Assembly: GCF_002197845.1 (NCBI RefSeq)
Contig: NZ_NIDE01000002.1
Span: 310,001 to 374,000 of the forward strand
Reading direction: 5' to 3'
Source: Fimbriiglobus ruber
GTDB lineage: Bacteria; Planctomycetota; Planctomycetia; Gemmatales; Gemmataceae
DNA: 64,000 nucleotides
Below, piece after piece: positions 19,501-26,668 of this stretch. Numbering within the stretch: the stretch's first letter is position 1; each line of letters opens with the position of its first letter. Made by a program: the position numbers and the translations under genes. The notes beneath the pieces were generated by a model. The model did not search any database, was not told the origin of the DNA, and was given only the letters and a program-made list of their open reading frames with translations.

Positions 19501-22134
19501 CTGGGTGGTCCCGCCGACGGTCAGGGCGGTGTTGCTTCCGGTGACGTTACCGGAGAAGATGCCCCCGCCGGTCACCGTCAGGGTCGCCACCGCCTCGCTG
19601 TTCTGCACCACTCCGGTCGCGGGGCCGTTCAGGGCGCCGATGGAGACGTTAAACCCGTTCAGATCGAGCGTCCCGGCGGCGCTCACGCTGGTCGCGGCCG
19701 TGAGGCCCGTCGCGCTGCCGGTCGCGAGCGTGTCGCCGGCGTTGATGGTGGTCAACCCGGAGTACGTGTCATTCCCGGCCAGTGTCAGCGTTTTGGCCGT
19801 CCCGCCCACCGTCACGGCCGTGGTCGCCCCGGTGACGTTGCCGGAGAAGATGCCCCCGCCGGTCACGGTCAGCGTCCCGCCGTTCTGGACCACCCCAGTG
19901 GCGGCCCCGTTCAGGCTGCCGATGGTCGGACTGGTACCGCCCAGGTCGAGAGTACCGTTAGCCTGCACGTTGGTGCCGGACGGGAGCGCGGTCGCGCTGC
20001 CGACCTGGAGGGTGTCGGTGGCGTCGATGGTGGTGGCGCCGGAATAGGTGTTGTTTCCGGACAGGGTCAGCGTCTGGCTCTTCCCGCCGACCGTGAGGGC
20101 GGTCGTCTCCCCGGTGATACTCCCGGCGAACGAACCACCGCCGGTTACCGTGAGCGTGCCGGCCGCCCCGCTGTTTAAAATGGTGCCGGTCCCGTTGAGG
20201 GCGCCGATCGTCGGACTCAGGCCGTTCAGATCGAGGTCCGCGGTTGTCAGTGTCACCCCGGTCGCGGCGGGGACGGCTCCCGCGTTTGTGAACTGGTACG
20301 TGTCCGTGGCCAGACCGGTAAAGGTTTCGGTCGCCGGCGCGAACCCGGCGTCCATCGCGGCGAGTTGAACCGTGCTACCGCCGGCTGCGTTGATCGTTAG
20401 CGAGGTGGCCGGGTTGGCGAACGTCGTCGCTTCGAACGCCGCCCCGCCGGTGTTGCGGATGTCGTCGACGCCGGGCGTACCGCTCGCTTCCAGAACGGCT
20501 TGCGTACCGGCCGGCAGGTTGAACACCAGGTTGCCGGCGGTCGTCCCGGTCATGTCGACCGGGGCCAGGTCGGAGTAGCTGATCGTGTCCGTGTTCGTGC
20601 CGTCGAAGAGGGACAGCGTACCGGAGTGGCCGGGGCCGGTGGTCGTGACGGTTTCGGTCACGGTCTGGAAGGTACCCTTGATCGCGAGGGTGCCGGACCC
20701 CGACGTGCTGCCGACGAAGTTGACGGCCGGCAGCGGGCCGCCGGTGTAGTCGACTGTCAGCGTGTCGTTGCCGCCCGAGCCGGTGACCTGGATGTTTCCG
20801 ATGATCGAGGCGAGGGGGATAGCCACCGTGTTCGGGTTGACCTGGGTTGCGCCGCTGCCGGCGGTGATCGGATTGGTCGCGCTGGTGATCTGGACGTTGG
20901 AGCCACTCAGGGTAGCAGTCAAGGAGTCGTCGGGGGTTGAATCTGCTACGATCAGGTTTCCTGTCCCATCGACTGACACAACGGCGTGCTCCGGCAATAG
21001 TTCTCGCACGCGCTGGTTGTTTTGGTCGACGATGAACACGTCCCCGGTCGCATCGACCGCCACGCCTTCCGGATTATTCAGTTCCGCGGCGGCCGCCAAA
21101 CCACCATCCCCACTGAATCCGGCCGTTCCGTTCCCCGCGACGGTGGTGATAACCCCCGACGCGCTCACCTCACGCACGCGATTGTTGCTTGCGTCGGCAA
21201 TGAACACGTCTCCGGCCGCGTCGACCGCCACGCCGAACGGATCATGCAGTTCCGCGGCGGTCGCCGGACCACCGTCGTCGCTGAACCCGGGGGTCCCGTT
21301 CCCCGCGATGGTGGTGATGACCCCCGACGGGCTCACCTCGCGCACGCTATAGTTTCCTAAGTCGGCGATGAACACGTTTCCGGCCGCGTCGACCGCCACG
21401 CCGAACGGATCATGCAGTTCCGCGGCGGTCGCCGGACCGCCGTCGCCGCTGAACCCGGCGGTCCCGTTCCCCGCGATGGTGGTGATGATCCCCGACGCGC
21501 TCACCTCACGCACGCGGTTGCCGGTTTCTTCGACGAAGAACACGTCCCCGGCCGCGTCGACCGCCACGCCTTCCGCGCTATGCAGTTCCGCGGCGGTCGC
21601 CGGGCCGCCGTCACCGCTGGACCCGGCGGACCCGTTCCCCGCGATGGTGGTGATAGTCCCCGACGCGTTCACCTCGCGCACGCGATTGTTTGCGTTTTCG
21701 GTGATGAACACGTCTCCGGCCGCATCGACTGCCACGTAGGCAGGAATATCCAGTTCCGCGGCGGTCGCCGGGCCGCCGTCGCCGCTGAACCCGGGGGTTC
21801 CGTTCCCCGCGATGGTGGTGATGACCCCCGACGGACTCACCTCGCGCACGCGGGCGTTGGCTTGGTCGGCGATGAAAACGTCCCCGGCCGCGTCGACCGC
21901 CGTACCGAGAGGATTAGCCAGTTCCGCGGCGGTCGCCGGGCCCCCGTCGCCGTTGTACCCGTGGGTCCCGTTCCCGGCGATCGTGGTGATGGTGTAAGCA
22001 GTAGGTGTCATCCGGTCTTCGAGTTGCAAAACTTCCAAAGACCGTTCGCGGGCGCGTTTCCCACTCTGCCTACTTCGAACCACTTGCTGAACCATCCGGC
22101 GCCATTCGTTGCGAAGCATGAGGCGAGTCTCCAC
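10507..22134 (-). CDS. 3875-residue secreted multi-repeat protein (NHL, autotransporter-like, FG-GAP)
   Basis: Residues 1-45 are basic and contain LQLEDRMTP, the planctomycete LEDR-type N-terminal motif. Residues about 48-385 form six NHL-type propeller blades of 56 residues each, with a GDGGPATAAEL turn and a VAVDAAGDVFIAD strand. Residues about 450-1480 carry autotransporter-type strand repeats (LTLSGNNTYSGATTI and relatives) that normally extend beta-helices. Residues about 1570-3080 hold about sixteen roughly 93-residue filamentous-adhesin-like repeats built on LTVTGIADA, VTVTNTGGSL, GVITAGLLTTNS and FNATNTGAGVVNL. Residues about 3520-3810 are FG-GAP/VCBS-type repeats with calcium-loop-like motifs such as DVNGDGIPDLI. 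A cell-surface or matrix role is inferred. No anchoring domain is recognised at the C-terminus. Confidence 0.93.
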   Translation of the reverse strand: METRLMLRNEWRRMVQQVVRSRQSGKRARERSLEVLQLEDRMTPTAYTITTIAGNGTHGYNGDGGPATAAELANPLGTAVDAAGDVFIADQANARVREVSPSGVITTIAGNGTPGFSGDGGPATAAELDIPAYVAVDAAGDVFITENANNRVREVNASGTITTIAGNGSAGSSGDGGPATAAELHSAEGVAVDAAGDVFFVEETGNRVREVSASGIITTIAGNGTAGFSGDGGPATAAELHDPFGVAVDAAGNVFIADLGNYSVREVSPSGVITTIAGNGTPGFSDDGGPATAAELHDPFGVAVDAAGDVFIADASNNRVREVSASGVITTVAGNGTAGFSGDGGLAAAAELNNPEGVAVDATGDVFIVDQNNQRVRELLPEHAVVSVDGTGNLIVADSTPDDSLTATLSGSNVQITSATNPITAGSGATQVNPNTVAIPLASIIGNIQVTGSGGNDTLTVDYTGGPLPAVNFVGSTSGSGTLAIKGTFQTVTETVTTTGPGHSGTLSLFDGTNTDTISYSDLAPVDMTGTTAGNLVFNLPAGTQAVLEASGTPGVDDIRNTGGAAFEATTFANPATSLTINAAGGSTVQLAAMDAGFAPATETFTGLATDTYQFTNAGAVPAATGVTLTTADLDLNGLSPTIGALNGTGTILNSGAAGTLTVTGGGSFAGSITGETTALTVGGKSQTLTLSGNNTYSGATTIDATDTLQVGSATALPSGTNVQANGTLDLGGTSPTIGSLNGAATGVVQNGGTLTVTGGGIFSGNVTGATTAVTVGGTAKTLTLAGNDTYSGLTTINAGDTLATGSATGLTAATSVSAAGTLDLNGFNVSIGALNGPATGVVQNSEAVATLTVTGGGIFSGNVTGSNTALTVGGTTQTLTLSGNNTYSGLTTIDASDTLQAGSATALGDTTGATTVLAGGTLDLNGQAVGAEPVTLNGTGVGGAGALINSSATAASLAGDVTDGGSGYSIGGSGNLTLTGAVTGTLTKVGTGTLTLGGTTDNTNLDLLATAGIVVLAKTSSGATVHAVNVGYTVSAGATVQLGGTGGDQIADTASVTVNPGGVFDLNGLSETISTLAGDGTVDDVSAGGTSTLTVGANNGSGSFSGSIQNTTGAASLVKTGTGTFTLSGPNTYTGATTISGGTLDLTGTVTSNVTVQTSATLAGTGTVTGTLTANTGGTVAPSSGVNTPLTVTGGTTLSAGSALAIVITSAAGGNYSQLASGGTITLGAGALLTVDGTGAGLTSATQQSFRIIKNTGAAVISGQFSGYAEGGPVLVTGSAVTPSITYNGGLTNNVDLNTQPSINGTAGNDKFVFRKSTTPGLNEYSVDGGTTFHPISNTLPITFNGGAGADTLTVDYVNGDPGVAVAFNGGGQTGDTLIVKDTTHTRTAVYRVDTSTVPQHAGSATVGATTIAFTGLAPVEITGMLNVTFNTFTAANQHVTIANDTTTPGGPYIALSGYSNAPANTFETLLVRDDTSVTLDTTTPAGDDTVTIAGADGSIGGAVVGNLSIITGTGTDAINITGAVNIPTAVTLNSGGAITEIGGAITTVTLNTTSVTGTMLNGANAVRTFTAANSGAGAVSLTDTANPLTVAGVSQTGTGLVTINDTGAISVTGPVSVGTNGVSLTASAAISQTSAGVITAGLLTTNSGTGTTLSAATNAVTSFNATNSEVGPVSLKDSVPVLSATGITDTLAGGSVTVTNTDGSLSVTGPINAGPNLVILSASTTIGQTAAGIITAGALATSSATGTDLSAAANVVPTFEGMNTGVGVVNFDDAVAALSVAGVADPTAGGSVTVTNTGGSLTVTGAITAGTNPVTLNAATNIAQTAVGVITAGLLTTTAATGIDLSTAANAVAAFNANVTGSGIVTLNDAVPALTITGVADAVAGGSVTVTNTGGSVVVTGHIAASPFPVALSASTTISQTTAGVIAAGLLATNSVAGTDLSAATNAVAIFNATNSGAGVVNFNDSVSTLVVTGITNTAAGGSAVVTNVGGSLTVSGPINVGANPITLNTSANITQSAAGVIMAGLLTTNSVTGADLSTAANAVSSFNATNTETGGVNLDDATPALAVTGIADAAAGGFVLVTNSGGSLAASGPINAGANPVTLNAAANIAQTSTGVITAASLTTNSGAGTNLYTTVNAIATFNAIDTGFGPVFLSDAVPALTITGITGAIGFVSVTNGGGSLTVTGPIAAGATPAILTAATNIGQTAAGVITARALETTSATGTDLSAAVNAVLGFTATNTGVGVVNLNDAVPNLTVTGIANAATGGSVTVTNTGTLLIADPVAAGVNPVALTVGANISQVVTGGITAGLLTTTSVTGTDLGYSVIAINAVTSFNATNTGAGVVNLTDAVPALTVTGIADAVSGGSVSVTNAGGNLTVVGPVGAGGNAVALAAGGLINQAGSGVITAGSLTTTSVAGTDLSADPNAVASFNATNTGVGVVNLNDAVPALTVVQIADATAGGSVAVTNTGTLSQTGSINAGTNSVTLSATSIGQTAFGNGIIAGSLTTTSTTGADLSGFNTVASFNATNTGAGVVNLNDAVTALTVTGVTDATAGGSVRVTNNGTLSFAGPVTAGANPVTLSAGSIDQTAAGVITAGVLTTNSATGIDLGPAANIVASFTASNVGGDVNLTDTAPALTVTGITYAAFGGPVSVSNTGSLSLTGPVAAGVYPVTLSAVSIGQTAAGVITAGLLTTNSVTGTDLSTAANVVTSFNATNTGVGAINLRDAVPALTVTGVTDTTAGGQLVVTNTSGSITVAGAIQTGPNAVTLSAATIINETATAAIATTGLLTTNSGTGTDLSGGNNFASSFTATNTGAGVVNLADDVPSLSVTGVSDATAGGPVTITNSGGITLIGPLNAGANAVTLTAGTIITQTATGIIAAGLLTANSATGTALSSAANAVASFNATNTVGGVVNLSDAVPTLSVTGIADAGAGASVALANTGGGLVLTGPVDAGSNPVTLTASSTITQSAAGVVTAGLLTTTSAGGTGLSDATNAVVALDAINTGAGVVYFQDATPVLYVNGVADATAGGAVSLTNTNGSVNVSGPLDAGANAVGLTASGAIGQTATGVITAGPLYTTSAVGTYLGTATNEVATITATNTGGIVTLTDGVPTLTVAGITQGTGDVVLTNSGALATTGPVTVAAGNVNLFVPGDVTIGGPLSAQTLTQTGGAGATAFDAPVTLTGGGPVADYTTGGALNLATSAAVFNTNVTAAGAVVLQLANGAAQPGGAIDAPRLYLTGAGTFQLDQSGNTLTDTTADLFADLTSGSVAVRSQNDFFVRFEDPTRPAIRIQAGGNVTLTTGGSFTADDPAAHNAATDPTQLQPLFDVGGGTVQVYLGVGLTADQTTTNLFEAEARAAQVVLGRPGPNTPADPLDNISRDTFDVRPMVGANLVVNGNAPASSTLSTPGDALAPILVGIATANLTSQGTGNGTYTFPGTVFHSLVYTSIESLGGVRGEAFAVETGPTATNPVAGYAVRVQFSQLSVGGATTTINTDLVGSGIITNPFVVSPTLQSATAQFGPPKVAMADVNGDGIPDLILGGGPGDAPLVTIIDGRRLTETDAQGNPVPLDLGNLAPTDILAQFFPFEETFRGGVDVTAGDIEQDGRADVVVSAGVGGAPRVEVFRIIPDPTVSPYQRAEVVQNFFPFESTLRSGINVAVGDVNGDGVPDLVFGAGPGGGPRVQVRDGKTGDVIRDFFAYDPNFRGGVYVDVGGYSSDSVDDLVTAPGPGGGPDVQIFPGSTNPAALFAQPIASFFAFNPPAAGTGLIATASSGSTFDDGVGGVAFGGSQDGIGGRRSILVSSPRGAAFQIAEFLPQADITQPPVEADADYEQVLAGSIVNGTIVRATSVAGIPFTLLVGGGSVGGYSSGASS
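12880..17420 (-). repeat. Tandem ~279-bp repeats inside the 3875-residue gene
   Basis: The block encoding a TAAGVITAG-type phrase recurs about every 279 bp (93 codons), with occasional longer units, for about sixteen copies. For example, matching positions fall at about 14082 and 14361. The copies are clearly diverged from each other, unlike the 321-bp array at the left edge, which suggests an older expansion. Confidence 0.85.
21000..21990 (-). repeat. Tandem 168-bp repeats encoding NHL propeller blades
   Basis: Six units of 168 bp (56 codons) are visible. For instance the GTTCCGCGGCGG block starts at 21249 and again at 21417. Units are close to identical at DNA level over long stretches, which points to recent homogenisation. 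Six blades fit a complete propeller. Confidence 0.88.
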
Positions 22135-22714
22135 GGGAAAAAGGCCGCGGGCGGTCGACTGGACCCGGGCGTAGTACGCGATCGAACACGGACGTTCGTT
22201 AACCTATTTGTAAACCTAGACTTTCACGGCTCGTGGATACCGGCCGGTTGAAATACGGTGGCGGGCCGATGCGGCGTGAACGGAGATGTGACCGGCGGCC
22301 CGTGTAGACACGGCCAGTGGCGCGATACGAAGGCGGTGGACGCATGGGAGTCGACTCGGTTAGCCCGGGCCGCGTTTCCGTACAGGTGACGGCGAACGCA
22401 CCCGCGTAACCGGAGCAGGCGGCCGGGCGCGCAAAAACCACGCCACCGGTATAAATGAATTTATTTATCTAATCCGGCAAGTCGTATTTCCAGTCTGACC
22501 AGAACACTCTTCCCAATTTACTTGTTATAGGTCGTCCAAAAGGATTAAACCAACACGCCGGCCGGTGAACTGCCGGTGCGCACGCGATTGCGCAAGTTTG
22601 GAGTGAAATCCCGCCTCGCGGATCTGGCGACGGGTTGAAGGGAAGGGGAGTTGGCGCATCGCCCGAAACGATGCGCAGGTCGGACGATGCTCAGGTCGGC
22701 TTGCCGGCACCGGC
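22135..22714. other. Gene-free region upstream of the 3875-residue gene
   Basis: No plausible coding frame is seen. The stretch from about 22440 to 22530 is clearly AT-richer than its surroundings and may contain promoter elements for the minus-strand gene that starts at 22134. Nothing more specific is visible. Confidence 0.5.
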
Positions 22715-23113
22715 TCAAAATGGGTCGGACGGGCTAGCTAGCTGGATGCTGCCGGGCTCCGCGCCCGCGACCCGGGGCCGGGGGGCCGTTTCGGTGGTGG
22801 TCGGGTTGTCGACGACCAGCTCGGTGAAACCCGCCTGGGCCACGCCGTTCGCGGCCCAGGGCTTCGCAAGCGGCGGCTCGTCGAACGAGACGAACGGGAG
22901 CTGCGGCAGTTTCGCCGGCGGGTTGGCGAGTGTGGCGGCCACGTCCACCACCTCGACGACTTCGGATTCGGCCGGTACCGGGCAGGCCGCGGGCTTCGCC
23001 GCCGCCGACACGCACGGGCCGCAATGACTCGGCTGGCCCGCCCCGGCGGACACGAAATAGACGCCCCCGGTCGTCGCCGCGGCCAACACTCCGCCCCAAA
23101 TCCAGGTCCGCAT
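22715..23113 (-). CDS. Small secreted protein of unknown function
   Basis: The predicted product is 132 residues starting MRTWIWGGVLAAATTGG, a hydrophobic signal or anchor segment. The start at 23113 is supported by GGAGG eight bases upstream. Longer in-frame starts add an Arg-rich stretch and are less likely. The mature part has two Cys in SHCGPC, a Pro-rich middle and no recognised domain. The gene reads away from nothing obvious: it lies 65 bp downstream of the pxpC-like gene on the same strand and may share its transcript. The function is unknown. Confidence 0.6.
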   Translation of the reverse strand: MRTWIWGGVLAAATTGGVYFVSAGAGQPSHCGPCVSAAAKPAACPVPAESEVVEVVDVAATLANPPAKLPQLPFVSFDEPPLAKPWAANGVAQAGFTELVVDNPTTTETAPRPRVAGAEPGSIQLASPSDPF

Positions 23114-23178
23114 CGGTCGCCCTCCGTGGCGAGATATGAGAATGGCGGGGGAAGATAGCCGGAGTTCGCGCGCGGCGC

Positions 23179-24132
23179 CTAGTCGAATTCCCGGCGAACT
23201 CCGGGCAACGGAGGAGCGGCATGGCGGGATGGAGTCGCGACCGCCGCCCGCGCGAGCCACTCGCGGAGCCACTCGCGGCGGTCCCGGCCGGCTACCTCGG
23301 CTTCCTCCAGCGAGATGTGCCGGAACCGCACCGCCGTGCCCGGCCGGAGCTGGGCGACCCGGTCGAGGTCCGCGCGGATGACGTGGGCGACCTTCGGGTA
23401 CCCGCCGATCGTCTGGCCGTCCACGCCCAGGACGATCGGCAGCCCGTCGTTGGTCACCTGCACGGCGCCCGGAGCGACCGGCTCGGAAACGAGTTCGCCG
23501 GCGCGCTTACGCAGCGGCTCTCCGGTGAGACGCACGCCCATCCGGTTGCCCGCGGTGCCGACGGTGTAGGGTTGGGTGAAAAAGGCGTCGTCGGGAAACC
23601 AGTCGCGCTGGGGGCCGTCGACCACACGCAACTCGGTAGGGCCGTCCGGCACGTTGGGTGAGACGAACGGGAACGACCGGCCGGCCGTAGCTCCCGGCAG
23701 GCACGGCAACACCGCCCCCACGGCGATCGGAGTTAACGCGGACCGGCTGCCGAACAGAGTCGGCCCGTCGAACCCGCCGCCGACGCAGAGGTAGCCCCGA
23801 ACACCCGCAGGCGTGCCGCCGATCTTGAGAACGTCGCCGGCGCGGAGCTGGAACGTCGTCCCGGCTTCGACACTCTGCCGGCCCACGATGGTGACGGAAA
23901 ACGGCGCACCGTACACCACGCACGCGACGTCGCCATCGGCGCGGAGAGTTGGCCCGGCGAGCGTCAGTTCGAGGGCAAGAGTGGCTGGGGAGTTGCCTAA
24001 AAGGGCGTTACCGAGGGCGAGCGCGGCCCGGTCGGCGGCGCCGCCGACCGGCACCCCGCGGTCGCGGCCGCCGGTCCGCCCGAAATCGACGAGAAGGGAG
24101 AAGAGGCCGGGTTCGAGAACCGTCAACGACAC
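23179..24132 (-). CDS. Biotin-dependent carboxyltransferase / KipA-PxpC family protein
   Basis: The predicted product is 317 residues, the usual size for the AHS2/KipA/PxpC family. PxpC works with PxpA and PxpB as an ATP-dependent 5-oxoprolinase, and KipA-type relatives act on kinase inhibition. Visible hallmarks are DFGRTGGRDRGVPVGGAAD at the N-terminus, LALGNALLGN, LELTLAGPTL, GVRGYLCVGGGFD, LFGSRSAL, and TNDGLPIVLGVDGQTIGGYPK near the end. GTG at 24132 is chosen as the start because GGAGGT lies nine bases upstream. A much longer reading frame on this strand is antisense to the aldolase gene and was discarded. No pxpA or pxpB partner is visible nearby, so this copy is an orphan. The exact substrate is not determined. 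Confidence 0.85.
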   Translation of the reverse strand: MSLTVLEPGLFSLLVDFGRTGGRDRGVPVGGAADRAALALGNALLGNSPATLALELTLAGPTLRADGDVACVVYGAPFSVTIVGRQSVEAGTTFQLRAGDVLKIGGTPAGVRGYLCVGGGFDGPTLFGSRSALTPIAVGAVLPCLPGATAGRSFPFVSPNVPDGPTELRVVDGPQRDWFPDDAFFTQPYTVGTAGNRMGVRLTGEPLRKRAGELVSEPVAPGAVQVTNDGLPIVLGVDGQTIGGYPKVAHVIRADLDRVAQLRPGTAVRFRHISLEEAEVAGRDRREWLREWLARAAVATPSRHAAPPLPGVRREFD

Positions 24133-24303
24133 GAAGAGCAGACCTCCACGCGGGACGGCCGGGCGGGTGGCGACGCGCTCGCGGCCGAAGGCCCGACGAG
24201 TTGGTCCCGGCGTACTCAACAAGTTATTCAACGGTCGGCCCGTTTGCACCCGCCGCGGCGATTCCCGTTGCCGCGAGCCGCTTCGGGCAACACAATTCCC
24301 GGC

Positions 24304-24954
24304 ATGAGCCGAGAAACCGATTTGCAGCGCGTCCTCGACTGCGGCATCGTCGCCGTGGTCCGCGCCCCCGACCCCGCGGGGTTGGTCGAGGTCGTCCGCG
24401 CGCTGGCCGACGGCGGTGTGACCGTGGCCGAGGTCACGCTGACCGTGCCCGGTGCGATAGACGTGATCCGCGAGGCGAAGAAGCAGCTCGGCGACCGCGT
24501 GCTGCTCGGGGCCGGGACCGTCCTCGACCCGGAAACGGCCCGCACGGTCTTCCTGGCCGGGGCCGAGTTTATCGTCTCCCCGGCGGTCAACCTGGATGTG
24601 ATCCGCCTCTGCCGGCGGTACGACAAGCTCGTCATGCCCGGGGCGTTCACGCCGACCGAAATCCTGGCCGCGTGGGAAGCCGGGGCGGACGTGGTGAAGG
24701 TCTTCCCGGCGGAGATCGTGGGGCCGGCGTTCTTCAAGGCGCTCCGCGGCCCGCTGCCGCAAATCAAGCTCATGCCGACCGGCGGCGTCGACCTGACCAC
24801 GGCCGCCGAGTTCCTGAAGGCCGGCGCCGTCTGCCTCGGAATCGGCGGCCAGCTCGTCGACCCGAAGCTCGTCGCCGCCCGCGCGTTCGACGCGATCACG
24901 GCGACCGCCCGGCAGTACGTGGAGATCGTGAAGCGGTTCAAGGCGAAGGGGTAG
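24304..24954 (+). CDS. eda: KDPG/KHG aldolase
   Basis: This 216-residue class I aldolase should cleave 2-keto-3-deoxy-6-phosphogluconate (and possibly 4-hydroxy-2-oxoglutarate) in the Entner-Doudoroff or uronate route. The conserved Glu is in VAEVTLTVPGA (Glu43). The Schiff-base Lys is in VVKVFPAE (Lys132). Phosphate-binding loops are in LLGAGTVLD and MPTGGVDL. ATG at 24304 is preferred over an in-frame start 60 bp upstream because the alignable family sequence begins there. The gene is divergent from the pxpC-like gene with a 171-bp gap and ends 58 bp before a strong inverted repeat. No other Entner-Doudoroff gene is nearby. Confidence 0.93.
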   Translation: MSRETDLQRVLDCGIVAVVRAPDPAGLVEVVRALADGGVTVAEVTLTVPGAIDVIREAKKQLGDRVLLGAGTVLDPETARTVFLAGAEFIVSPAVNLDVIRLCRRYDKLVMPGAFTPTEILAAWEAGADVVKVFPAEIVGPAFFKALRGPLPQIKLMPTGGVDLTTAAEFLKAGAVCLGIGGQLVDPKLVAARAFDAITATARQYVEIVKRFKAKG

Positions 24955-25360
24955 CAGACTCGCGGTCGTTCGGCAGTTGATAGTTGACGCACTCAACCAT
25001 CTCGTGGAACTACTCGTGACACAGCCTTCCAGGCCGTGGTGGGAATTCACGGCCTTGGAAGGCTGTGTCACGAGGCAGTCGAGCCGTGGCGCCTGGGAGC
25101 ATTTTTGCATTTATTGCGCTGAAACCCCCATATTTAATTTAGGACCGGCGGGTCGCCACGGTTATCGAGGCAGTCGGGATGGGTCGAGTATTTGCTGCCG
25201 AACGCCTTACTCGTGTGACGGGGAGAAAGTCGCTTTCTTTCCTGTCGGAGATGTCATTATGGCCCCGTCGGTCTCGCACTCGACTTGTTAGCCTTCGACC
25301 AAGGCGTTGGCTACGAAGCACATCCCGGCACCGCGACCCGCGCGTCGACTGCGGCTTGAG
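24955..25360. other. Gap downstream of the aldolase
   Basis: The gap contains the inverted repeat at 25013-25074 and an AT-rich patch near 25100-25140. No convincing gene was found on either strand. Confidence 0.55.
25013..25074. repeat. Inverted repeat (25-bp arms) after the aldolase gene
   Basis: The arm at 25013-25037 and its reverse complement at 25049-25074 differ by a single base insertion and are separated by 11 bp. The arm carries the ACAGCCTTCC-AGGCCGT phrase. There is no clear T tract. It may terminate transcription of the aldolase gene or be a small palindromic element. Confidence 0.85.
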
Positions 25361-26554
25361 TTACTTCGGATTTCGCTTCGGCGCTCCCGTCGCTGCCTTC
25401 ATTTCGAGCATCCGTCGCGTCTTTTCAACCTCGGCAATTAACACGTTCGCGTCCGGCAGTGTCGTCCGGTACGTCGAGGTGAGCACCTTGTTCCCAAGAC
25501 CTTCGAGCGCGTACCGCGCCTCGTCGTGCCCCTTCTTTGCGCACAAAATGAGGCCGACCGGCGGGTTCTCCCCGTCCCGGGCCCAATGCGCCTTCGCGTA
25601 GTTCAGGTACATATTCATCTGACCTGCGTCCGCGTGGCCAAACTCGCCAATCTTCAAGTCGAGTAACACGAGGCAGCGGAGCACGCGGTGGAAGAACACC
25701 AGATCGACCTTGAACCACTTATCGTCCAGCCGGAGCCGCTTTTGCCGTCCCACGAACGTGAAATCCCCGCCGAGTTCGAGGAGGAATGTTTCGAGGTGGC
25801 GGACGAGCGCCGCCTCCAAGTCGCTCTCGGCGTATTCGTTCTGAAGATCCAGGAACTCCAACACGAACGGGTCGCGGATCTGCTCTTCGACCGTAACGGC
25901 GTCTTCGGGCTTCGGGACGGTCCCCTTCGTCAACATCGCCGCCTTGTTCTTCGAGAGTGCCGTCCGCTCGTAGAACTGCGAGTTCACTTGTCGGGCAAGT
26001 TGCCGCACTGACCACCCGCCACGCACCGCTTCTTGCTCGTAGAAGCAACGCGCGGCAACGCTTTCGATCGAGAGCAGACGAACGTAGTGTGACCAGGGGA
26101 GCGGAAACGTCCCGGATGTGATGGCCGCCGGGTCGAGCGGAACGGTCGCCGAAGAAGGTGTGGTGGGTGACACCCTCGAGGGCGCGTCTGCGGTCATCTT
26201 CACCCGCGCCTGAAAAAATCCAGACGGCGTCTGGACAATTTCCCAACCCAGGAAAAACGCCCGGATCTGGAACAGGTTCGAGCGGGAAAACCCTTTGCCG
26301 AAACGTCGCCCTAAATCCTCGGCGAGGCGGTCGATGACTGCCTCGCCGTATCCTGCCTTGTCTTTCCCGTCTTGCTCGAAAGCGACGATTCGCCGTCCGA
26401 CCTCCCAATAGGTCGCAGTCAACACGGCATTCACGGCTCGGGCCGCCGACCGGCGACCGGCATCCAACAGATCGGACACACCGGATAGCAGACCGGTGTA
26501 CTCCGTCCCGGCGGAAACAACGGCTTTTCCCGTCGTTTTCTTCGCGTTGGCCAT
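25361..26554 (-). CDS. PD-(D/E)XK nuclease of the DUF1016/YhcG family
   Basis: The product is about 397 residues. The N-terminal half is DUF1016_N-like (LLSGVSDLLDAGRRSAARAVNAVLTATYWEVGRRIV in segments, then FGKGFSRSNLFQIRAFF). The C-terminal half is the nuclease core: FKVDLVFFHR and LVLLDLKIGEF supply the Asp and Asp-x-Lys of a PD-(D/E)XK site. GQMNMYLNYAK and PVGLILCAKK follow as in YhcG. A region at about residues 140-175 (PSRVSPTTPSSATVP) is a low-complexity insertion. The start is uncertain: ATG at 26554 or 26566 both begin close to the conserved part. The family occurs alone and beside restriction or defence loci. Biological role here is unknown. Confidence 0.88.
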   Translation of the reverse strand: MANAKKTTGKAVVSAGTEYTGLLSGVSDLLDAGRRSAARAVNAVLTATYWEVGRRIVAFEQDGKDKAGYGEAVIDRLAEDLGRRFGKGFSRSNLFQIRAFFLGWEIVQTPSGFFQARVKMTADAPSRVSPTTPSSATVPLDPAAITSGTFPLPWSHYVRLLSIESVAARCFYEQEAVRGGWSVRQLARQVNSQFYERTALSKNKAAMLTKGTVPKPEDAVTVEEQIRDPFVLEFLDLQNEYAESDLEAALVRHLETFLLELGGDFTFVGRQKRLRLDDKWFKVDLVFFHRVLRCLVLLDLKIGEFGHADAGQMNMYLNYAKAHWARDGENPPVGLILCAKKGHDEARYALEGLGNKVLTSTYRTTLPDANVLIAEVEKTRRMLEMKAATGAPKRNPK

Positions 26555-26668
26555 ACCGGTTCTCATATCCGGCAGGACCACATTCCGCCGTTCCCCCGGA
26601 AGCCATCCTCCCGGCGGTCCCACCAAGCAAATCAAGACCAACCGACTCCTACTGGCGACCACTGGCTG

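Noticed and set aside
1-22134. Possible CRISPR array because of regular repeats
   Set aside because: Repeat units are 168-324 bp, in frame and coding, without unique short spacers; no cas gene is present.
10667-22251. Many plus-strand frames opposite the 3875-residue gene
   Set aside because: Antisense shadows: low-complexity Pro/Val or Arg/Gly composition, no domain, no ribosome sites.
24133-25110. N-terminal extension of the PxpC-like gene to 25110
   Set aside because: It runs antisense through the KDPG aldolase gene; the conserved protein begins at 24132 with a good ribosome site.
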